The notes under the pieces were generated by a model, which saw nothing but the letters and a program-made list of their open reading frames with translations, made no database searches and was not told the DNA's origin. From positions 106,933-170,932 of the forward strand of contig NZ_PVNG01000029.1 of the NCBI RefSeq assembly GCF_003001935.1: a stretch of DNA of 64,000 nucleotides, in the 5' to 3' direction. Shown piece after piece: positions 58,608 through 64,000 of this stretch (position 1 is the first letter of the stretch; each line of letters opens with the position of its first letter). The translations under genes were made by a program, and so were the position numbers. The DNA is from Nonomuraea fuscirosea. GTDB lineage: Bacteria; Actinomycetota; Actinomycetes; Streptosporangiales; Streptosporangiaceae.

Positions 58608-59912
58608 TTACGCTGCCGGGCTGCCGCTCGGCGCCGGCGCGGTGCGGCGCAGGTGGGCGGGCTCGGAGATGAAGCGGGTGCCGAGCGCCGACAGCAGGCA
58701 CAGCAGCCCCGACACCACCACGATGGGCCAGAGCTGCCCGCCGGACCAGTCGTCCAGCCAGGCCGCCACGAAGGGGATGCAGCCGCCGACCACGGCGCCG
58801 GTGATCTCCCGGGTGAAGGTGACGCCGGTGTAGCGGTGCCGTACGTCGAACAGCTCCGACATCATCGTGGCCTGCGAGGCGAGCGTCAGGTCGTTGCAGA
58901 GCGTGAAGATCATCACGAAGGCGGCCCAGATCACCACGGGCGTGCCGGTGTCGAGCATGAAGAAGAACGGGTAAAACAGCACCGCCGCCGAGACCGAGCC
59001 GGCCACCATCACCGGGCGGCGCCCGTACCGGTCGCACAGCAGGCCCGCGATCGGCACGGTGACCAGCTTGACCAGGTTGGCGATCACCACGGCGGTCAGG
59101 CCGATCCACGACGGGGCGTGCACGTGCGTGGTCAGGTACGTCAGCGCGTAGACGGACGGCAGATAGCTGATCACGTTCGGCGCGACGCTGATGAGCATGC
59201 CCGGCACGATCTTGCGGCCGGAGGTGGCGAACAGCGCCCGCAGCGGAGCCGGCGCGTGGCCGCCGCTGTCCTTGGCCTCGCGGAACTCGGGGGTGTCGGA
59301 GACCTTCAGCCGCACGATCACGCCGCCCACACCGACCAGGACGCTGAGCAGGAACGGGATGCGCCAGCCGTACGCGATGAAGTCCTCGTGCGACATGAGC
59401 GCGGAGACGAGGAAGAAGACGCCGGTCGCGACCAGTGAGCCGACCGCGTTGCCGAGGGTCGGCGCGCTGGCGTTCAGCCCGCGCGACCTGGTCTCGGCGT
59501 GCTCGGCCGACATCAGCATGGCTCCGGCGTACTCGCCGCCCGCGCCGAGTCCCTGCACGACCCGCAGCGCAACGAGCATGATCGGCGCGGCCGGGCCGAT
59601 GGCGGCGTAGGAGGGCAGCAGGCCGATCAGCGTGGACGCCGCCGCCATGAGGAGCAGGGTGACGAACAACATCGTCCTGCGGCCGACGCGGTCGCCGAGC
59701 ACGCCGATGACGATGCCGCCGACCGGCCGGGCGAAGAACCCGACGGCGAAGGTGGCGAGCGAGGACAGGGTCGCCGCCACCGGGTCCCCGGACGGGAAGA
59801 ACACCAGGGGCAGGACCAGCGCCGCGGCGGTGCCGTACAGCGAGAAGTCGTACCACTCGAGCGCGGTGCCCACGGTGGAGGCGATCGTGGCCCGGCTGAC
59901 CCGCAGCGTCAT
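58608..59912 (-). CDS. MFS transporter, metabolite:H+ symporter (MHS/ProP) type
   Basis: A 434-aa membrane protein with twelve spans. VGTALEWYDFSLYGTAAALV is the diagnostic N-terminal motif of MHS symporters, followed by FFARPVGGIVIGVLGDRVGR (MFS motif A) and LRVVQGLGAGGEYAGAMLMS. The substrate is probably a carboxylate or small zwitterion, taken up with protons. It is divergent from two uncharacterised genes and a LacI-type gene, and the shared 154-bp region holds LacI-like palindromes. The group may act in uptake and processing of one sugar-derived or carboxylate compound. Confidence 0.95.
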   Translation of the reverse strand: MTLRVSRATIASTVGTALEWYDFSLYGTAAALVLPLVFFPSGDPVAATLSSLATFAVGFFARPVGGIVIGVLGDRVGRRTMLFVTLLLMAAASTLIGLLPSYAAIGPAAPIMLVALRVVQGLGAGGEYAGAMLMSAEHAETRSRGLNASAPTLGNAVGSLVATGVFFLVSALMSHEDFIAYGWRIPFLLSVLVGVGGVIVRLKVSDTPEFREAKDSGGHAPAPLRALFATSGRKIVPGMLISVAPNVISYLPSVYALTYLTTHVHAPSWIGLTAVVIANLVKLVTVPIAGLLCDRYGRRPVMVAGSVSAAVLFYPFFFMLDTGTPVVIWAAFVMIFTLCNDLTLASQATMMSELFDVRHRYTGVTFTREITGAVVGGCIPFVAAWLDDWSGGQLWPIVVVSGLLCLLSALGTRFISEPAHLRRTAPAPSGSPAA

Positions 59913-59937
59913 CGTTCAACTCCCTCATCACAACGTG

Positions 59938-60052
59938 CCGATTGCCTCATTACCAATCGGACCATTAACGTTAATGTGGGCGTTACACTACGAGTGTCCT
60001 GTTCAACAGGTCAAGAGTTCCGTCGATCCCGCTGTTCACGTGAACGTTAATG
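59938..60052. promoter_or_regulatory. Divergent control region with LacI-type palindromes
   Basis: ATTAACGTTAAT (59964-59975) is a perfect 12-bp LacI-style operator, and AACGTTAATG recurs at 60043-60052 next to the palindrome GTTCACGTGAAC (60034-60045). Upstream, CCGATTG-N9-CAATCGG (59938-59960) forms another dyad. A plus-strand -10, TACACT, is at 59984-59989. Two spaced operators suit looping by a LacI tetramer or dimer. Confidence 0.7.
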
Positions 60053-60066
60053 AGAGAGGACCACGC

Positions 60067-60984
60067 ATGGAACGCGCAGCGCCGGTCATCGACGCCGGCC
60101 TGTCGAAGTACGACCCGCTCGGCCGGATCCTCTGCTTCGACCGCTTCGACTCCACCACCCACGGCTGGACCGAGCTGATCGGCAACTACGACGGCAGCGG
60201 TGACCTCGGCACGGTCGACGAGCATATGCGCGACTTCCGGCCGCCGCAGCTGTCCAACTGCTCGTTCTTCGACGTCGGCACGCACGGCACGCTGAGCGGC
60301 AAGTACGCGCTGAAGCTGGCCACCCGCCCGCACAGGGGTCACACGGCCACCGGCATCCGCCGGCTCACCATGGCCGGGCGGGGCCGCGTGCGCATCGAGA
60401 CGTACTTCGCGTTCAAGGCCGAGGCGACCGTCGGCCACGAGCTGCCCGCCAGCGTGGCCTGGGACGGCAACCGGCACCCCTCGGAGTCGCAGTTCGGGGC
60501 GTTCACCGTGGCCACCGACATCTGCGCCGACAACGGCGTGCGCTACCACAACGTGATCCGCTACCAGAACACGAACCTGGCGGGCGAGATGACCCAGCGG
60601 TGGATGTATCCGGTGGTGCCCGAGCCGACGCCGCGCGACCACCAGGAGGGCAAGTTCGCGCTGCCGTACGCGGCCGACTTCACCGCCCCCGACCCGGACG
60701 ACTGGCGCACCTTCGACGAGCCCCTCGAACTGTGCGTCAACGAGGTGCCCACCAAGATCAACTGGCACTACCTGCGCTGGGACATCGACACTCGCACCCG
60801 TAAGAACGTGGAGCTGCGCCTCAACGACCGGGTCATGGACATGAGCGACGTCCCCGTGCCGGTCTACCCCGACCGCTACAGCACCCTGGACAACCTGCTC
60901 AACTTCTACTTCTCCGTCCGGACCCACGCCGGCATCCGCAACTTCCTCTTCCTCGACTCCGTGCTCATCTCGGTGGATTGGTGA
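60067..60984 (+). CDS. Conserved protein of unknown function (DUF6772-like)
   Basis: A 305-aa soluble protein without signal peptide or membrane span. It is rich in aromatic and charged residues (ILCFDRFDSTTHGWTELIGN, NWHYLRWDIDTRTRKNVELR) and looks like a beta-jelly-roll, with a lectin/LamG-like pattern (VRIETYFAFKAEA). I do not recognise a catalytic motif. Ribosome site GAGAGGA precedes ATG 60067. It overlaps the next small gene by 4 bp (GTGA) and a LacI regulator follows. The MHS transporter is divergent. The context suggests a role with sugar or sugar-acid metabolism; I invent no enzyme activity. Confidence 0.75.
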   Translation: MERAAPVIDAGLSKYDPLGRILCFDRFDSTTHGWTELIGNYDGSGDLGTVDEHMRDFRPPQLSNCSFFDVGTHGTLSGKYALKLATRPHRGHTATGIRRLTMAGRGRVRIETYFAFKAEATVGHELPASVAWDGNRHPSESQFGAFTVATDICADNGVRYHNVIRYQNTNLAGEMTQRWMYPVVPEPTPRDHQEGKFALPYAADFTAPDPDDWRTFDEPLELCVNEVPTKINWHYLRWDIDTRTRKNVELRLNDRVMDMSDVPVPVYPDRYSTLDNLLNFYFSVRTHAGIRNFLFLDSVLISVDW

Positions 60985-61319
60985 CGACGATGCGATCGAC
61001 CATGACCGCGGTCCTCGAACGCTCCGCGCTCGTGCGCGACGAGCTCGCCACCGAGCCGTACGAGCTCCCGTGGGCCGGCGAGGCGCGCTTCTTCGTCCAG
61101 GCGCACGAGCTGACCGGCACGCTGGAGCTGACCACGGAGATCTCGCCGGACGGCCTGACCTGGTGCCCGGCCGACACGCCGCCGGTCCGCGTGGAGACGC
61201 CCGGGATGACGAGCTGGCTCGTCACCGGCTTCGGCCAGTGGCTGCGGGTGCGCTGCCGGGTTTCCGGTGACGACGCCCCTGCTGCCAGACTGCGGATCTA
61301 CTTGGTGGGCAAGAGCTGA
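60981..61319 (+). CDS. Small conserved protein of unknown function
   Basis: A 112-aa soluble protein. The start is put at GTG 60981, which overlaps the upstream stop (GTGA); ATG 60990 is a second choice. Its sequence is beta-rich (ARFFVQAHELTGTLELTTEI, SWLVTGFGQWLRVRCRVSGD) without membrane span or motif I know. It is coupled to the DUF6772-like gene and stands 16 bp before the LacI gene. It may be a partner subunit or carbohydrate-binding accessory of its neighbour. Confidence 0.75.
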   Translation: MTTMRSTMTAVLERSALVRDELATEPYELPWAGEARFFVQAHELTGTLELTTEISPDGLTWCPADTPPVRVETPGMTSWLVTGFGQWLRVRCRVSGDDAPAARLRIYLVGKS

Positions 61320-61335
61320 GCCGGAGGATGACGGG

Positions 61336-62373
61336 ATGGCACGTTCGCAACGGGTGACGCTACGCGATGTGGCCGACCGGCTGGGCCTGTCGGCGAACAC
61401 CGTCTCGCGTGCGCTGGCCGGGAAAGACCAGGTCAGCGAGGCCACCAGGGCGCTGGTCAGCGCCGAGGCCAAGCGGCTCGGGTACGTCCCCAACAGTCAC
61501 GCCCGCTCGCTGGTGTCCGGCCGGACCATGGTCGTCGGCCTGGTCATCACCAACCCGTCCAACCCCTTCTACGCCGCGCTGATCTCGGCCGTCGAACGGG
61601 AGTGCCGCGCGGCCGGCTACTCCGTGCTGCTCCTCGTCACCGAGGACTCGGCCGAGAACGAGGAACGCGCGGTCCAGCAGCTCCTGCGCTTCGGCGTGGA
61701 CGGCGTGCTGGGCGTCGCCACCGAGCTCAGCAGCGACGTGTGGGACGGCCTGAGCGAGGCCGGCATCCCGGTCGTGCAGCTCAGCCGCGACATCCCGGGC
61801 CGCGGCCTGGACTTCGTCGGCATCGACGCGGAGTCGGCCATCGCCGACGCGGTGGTCCGGTCGGCCGGTCCCGGCGTCCGGCGGATCTGGCTGCTGGAGG
61901 AGGACCTGCGCATCAGCACGGTCGCGGCCAGGATCGCGGGCTTCCGGCGCGCCCTCGACCGGCTGGGCATCGCCCGCGAGCAGGCGCTCGTGCTCAAGGT
62001 GCCCACCCACAGGACGAGCGGGGCCACCCAGCCGTGGCGGCCCGACGACGCGTACGCGCTGGCGGCCAACCTGATCACCCGGGACAACCATCCCGACCTG
62101 CTGATCACGGCGAACGACTACTTCGCGCTCGGCGCCTACCGGGCCATCAGGGAGTGCGGCCTGACGGTGCCCGACGACGTGCGCGTGCTCGGGTACGGCG
62201 ACCACCCGTTCGCGGCCTACATCCAGCCGCCCCTGACCACGATCAGGCTGCCGGCCGACGAGGCGGGCACGGCCGCGGTCGATCTGCTGCTGCGCCGGAT
62301 CGCCGAGCCGGATCGTCCCCGTACCAGCACCCGCCTACCGGCCGAGCTCATCGAACGCCGGTCGACCGGCTGA
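61336..62373 (+). CDS. LacI-family transcriptional regulator
   Basis: A 345-aa LacI/GalR regulator. The N-terminal HTH is VTLRDVADRLGLSANTVSRA, with hinge KRLGYVPNSHARSL. The periplasmic-binding-like domain has VVGLVITNPSNPFYAALISA and ends with the sugar-binding VLGYGDHPFAAYIQPPLTTI. GGAGG lies 8 bp upstream of ATG 61336. It is the third gene of the operon, and ATTAACGTTAAT in the divergent promoter is a typical LacI half-site pair, so it probably represses both the transporter and this operon. The inducer is unknown, likely a sugar or sugar acid. Confidence 0.95.
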   Translation: MARSQRVTLRDVADRLGLSANTVSRALAGKDQVSEATRALVSAEAKRLGYVPNSHARSLVSGRTMVVGLVITNPSNPFYAALISAVERECRAAGYSVLLLVTEDSAENEERAVQQLLRFGVDGVLGVATELSSDVWDGLSEAGIPVVQLSRDIPGRGLDFVGIDAESAIADAVVRSAGPGVRRIWLLEEDLRISTVAARIAGFRRALDRLGIAREQALVLKVPTHRTSGATQPWRPDDAYALAANLITRDNHPDLLITANDYFALGAYRAIRECGLTVPDDVRVLGYGDHPFAAYIQPPLTTIRLPADEAGTAAVDLLLRRIAEPDRPRTSTRLPAELIERRSTG

Positions 62374-62781
62374 TCGGACGCCGGTGGACGGGCTGGTCGG
62401 ACGCCGATCGGCGGGCTGACCGGCCCGGCGGCGCCGGTCCGGCGAAAATTTACAGCGATGTCTATACACTGAAAATTTTTTGAGCAGAAAGAGCAAAAGT
62501 CAGAACCGGCGGGTGTTCGCGGCGATGATTCGATCATCGAGCGAAAATCGTGGATCATGCCCGGGTGTCCGTTTCCCGGGCATAACCCCAGCTCAGGACG
62601 CCCGGACGGCGGCTCGTCCGCCGGACGTCGAGCCCGTCATGCCGGCGGAAGGGGCCGGCCGCACCGCAGAGATCGCCTCCTCATCCAGCGTGACCCACCG
62701 GGTCCGCGCGCCCTCGTTGACCGGCTGAGCACCGCACAGCCCGCTCGGCCGGCCGCCCCGCACACCCCCTGGAGGAGCTAG
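62374..62781. other. Intergenic region with AT-rich patch and dyads
   Basis: 408 bp without a gene. An AT-rich patch (about 62441-62505) stands out in this GC-rich DNA and has two GAAAATTT copies. Two dyads follow: GATGAT-TCG-ATCATC (62524-62538) and ATGCCCGGG-N9-CCCGGGCAT (62557-62583). They could mark a terminator for the LacI operon and the promoter of the large surface-protein gene. Confidence 0.5.
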
Positions 62782-63015
62782 ATGGATCAGCCGAGTGAGT
62801 TAGAGCTGCCGGACCCCCGATGGAACGGCCTTCGGCAATCCCCTCAGGAACCGGACCATCCGGACGCGTCCTGGAATCGCTTCGCGAGAGACGAGGCCAA
62901 GCCGGAATCGCGCTGGCCACGCAGACTCGCTCCCGTCCTCGCGGTCGTCCTGATGGTGGAGATGGCCTACGCCATGCCCGCCTACGCGGCGCCGCGCTCG
63001 GCGCCGGCCACGTAG
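62782..63015 (+). CDS. Signal-peptide fragment of RHS/wall-associated-type protein
   Basis: A 77-codon ORF with a strong ribosome site (GGAGGA five bases before ATG 62782). Residues 1-45 are hydrophilic and Pro/Asp/Trp-rich. A signal peptide follows: RWPRRLAPVLAVVLMVEMAY, then AMPAYAAP. It ends at an in-frame TAG (63013-63015). The same frame stays open for 985 bp to the window end and encodes what looks like the mature protein, so this is the 5' part of one interrupted gene. The alternative is a free-standing small exported peptide, which I think less likely because the downstream frame continues in phase. Confidence 0.75.
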   Translation: MDQPSELELPDPRWNGLRQSPQEPDHPDASWNRFARDEAKPESRWPRRLAPVLAVVLMVEMAYAMPAYAAPRSAPAT

Positions 63016-63027
63016 AAGGAGGCCCCG

Positions 63028-64000
63028 GTGACGGGCGGGAAGGTCCCCGTCAAGCCGCCGATGGCCGATCCCGCCGCCCAGCAGGCGTGGAAGGCGCCAC
63101 CGGAAGTCAGCTGGCCCAGAGCGCAGAAGGCGGAGCTCGGCGGCTCCGCCGCCGCCACCCTGGCGGCCGGTTTCCCGGTGCAGCTGGCGCGGAGCAGCGC
63201 CAAGACGGCCCAGGCGGCGACCCCCATCGGCGTCGAACTGCTCGACAGCGACCTGCTCGGCCTGGCCATGCGGATCACCCCGGGCCAGGGCGTGGCGGCC
63301 ACGGCCGCGGCCAAGCCGGTCAAGACGCAGGTGGAGGTGGACTACTCCGGCTTCCGTCACGCCTACGGCGGTGACTACGGCTCCCGGCTCCGGCTGGTCA
63401 AACTGGAGGAGTGCGCGCTCACCGGCGCGCCCGGCTGCGCCGCGCCCGAGCCGGTGAAGAGCGAGAACAACGCCAAGACCGGCACGGTGAGCGCCGAGGT
63501 CCAGACCGGCGGCCTGTACGCGCTGACCGCGGCGGCCTCGGGCCCGTCCGGCGACCACGCCGCCACCTCCCTGTCGGCCTCGTCCGACTGGAGCGTCGGC
63601 ACCCAGTCGGGTGACTTCACCTGGGGCTACGAGATGCGCACGCCCCCGTCCCTGGGCGGCGAGGAGCCGGGGGTGTCGCTCGGCTACTCCTCGCAGAGCG
63701 TGGACGGCCGCACCGCCTCCACCAACAACCAGGCGTCCTGGGCGGGCGAGGGCTTCGAGCTCAACCCCAGCGGCTACATCGAGCGCCGCTACAAGTCGTG
63801 CATGATCGACGGCAAGAAGACCGGCGACCTGTGCTGGGACCAGGACAACGCCACCATGTCGCTGGGCGACTCGTCGGTCGAGCTGGTCAAGGACGCCACC
63901 ACCAAGCAGTGGCGGCCGAAGCGGGACGACGGCACCAGGATCGAGCTGCTGACCGGTGCCACGAACGGCGACAACAACGGCGAGTACTGGCGGGTCACCA
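63028..64000 (+). CDS. Large exported RHS/wall-associated-type protein, body (3'-partial)
   Basis: The frame of the preceding ORF continues after the amber codon: KEAPVTGGKVPVKPPMADPA, then EVSWPRAQKAELG, VEVDYSGFRHAYGGDYGSRL, and DWSVGTQSGDFTWGYEMRTP. This matches the N-terminal beta-rich region of large actinobacterial RHS-repeat or wall-associated secreted proteins, whose later part carries YD repeats and often a C-terminal toxin; that part lies beyond the window. GTG 63028 has GGAGG five bases upstream, so reinitiation is possible, but the product would lack the signal peptide. Two Cys-containing loops (LEECALTGAPGC and RYKSCMIDGKKTGDLCW) are present. Confidence 0.72.
   Translation, partial: MTGGKVPVKPPMADPAAQQAWKAPPEVSWPRAQKAELGGSAAATLAAGFPVQLARSSAKTAQAATPIGVELLDSDLLGLAMRITPGQGVAATAAAKPVKTQVEVDYSGFRHAYGGDYGSRLRLVKLEECALTGAPGCAAPEPVKSENNAKTGTVSAEVQTGGLYALTAAASGPSGDHAATSLSASSDWSVGTQSGDFTWGYEMRTPPSLGGEEPGVSLGYSSQSVDGRTASTNNQASWAGEGFELNPSGYIERRYKSCMIDGKKTGDLCWDQDNATMSLGDSSVELVKDATTKQWRPKRDDGTRIELLTGATNGDNNGEYWRVT

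Noticed and set aside
1..64000. CRISPR arrays, tRNA/rRNA genes, insertion sequences, prophage, integrase or att sites
   Set aside because: No spacer-repeat arrays, cloverleaf-like sequences, transposase catalytic motifs or phage genes were seen; the IS30-type HTH at 50177-51136 lacks a catalytic domain.

Overview
The window comes from a very GC-rich actinomycete chromosome. Several features fit the Streptosporangiales (Nonomuraea-like): high G/C at third codon positions, many GTG starts, leaderless promoters, paired MerR/TetR/GntR regulators and many exported proteins. The assignment is inferred from style only; there is no rRNA or tRNA gene to anchor it, and I saw no CRISPR array, IS element or phage gene.

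Layout. 1-7.7 kb: two two-component systems flank an ABC exporter whose permease is fused to a secreted-type alpha/beta hydrolase. Two perfect inverted repeats lie between the ATPase gene and its divergent histidine kinase. 7.7-16.9 kb: a block of small regulator/enzyme pairs (TetR and O-methyltransferase, GntR, MerR with GyrI-like domains, LuxR and aldo-keto reductase, MerR next to the remnant of a short-chain dehydrogenase). Many have readable operators. 16.9-20.6 kb: an orphan cytochrome oxidase subunit I and a secreted nuclease/phosphatase-fold protein. 20.6-26.6 kb: a ROK regulator divergent from a GH20 hexosaminidase and a sugar ABC importer (binding protein and two permeases), probably for amino-sugar oligomers. 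26.7-35.8 kb: a Ser/Thr kinase with an external domain, an SDR, a FadR-type regulator, a secreted sialidase that shares an operator motif with the region upstream of the FadR gene, an ArsR/MFS pair and a tandem universal stress protein.

35.8-49.4 kb is a surface-polysaccharide locus. Eight translationally coupled minus-strand genes run from the initiating sugar-phosphate transferase through Wzy-like, flippase, deacetylase, glycosyltransferase, Wzz-like and acyltransferase genes to a second glycosyltransferase. Next to them are a plus-strand secreted glycoside hydrolase, an ATP-grasp ligase coupled to an FAD monooxygenase, and a GEVED-domain protein. The hydrolase and the last glycosyltransferase converge and read 451 bp into each other.

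49.4-64 kb: an 800-bp non-coding stretch, a regulator combining a transposase-type HTH with a MarR-type HTH, a beta-lactamase-fold serine hydrolase, an exported mini-metalloprotease/lipoprotein pair, TetR-linked hydrolases, and an MHS-type transporter divergent from two uncharacterised genes and a LacI regulator, with LacI-like palindromes between. The window ends in a large exported protein of RHS/wall-associated style. Its reading frame is intact to the window edge except for one in-frame amber codon just after the signal peptide.
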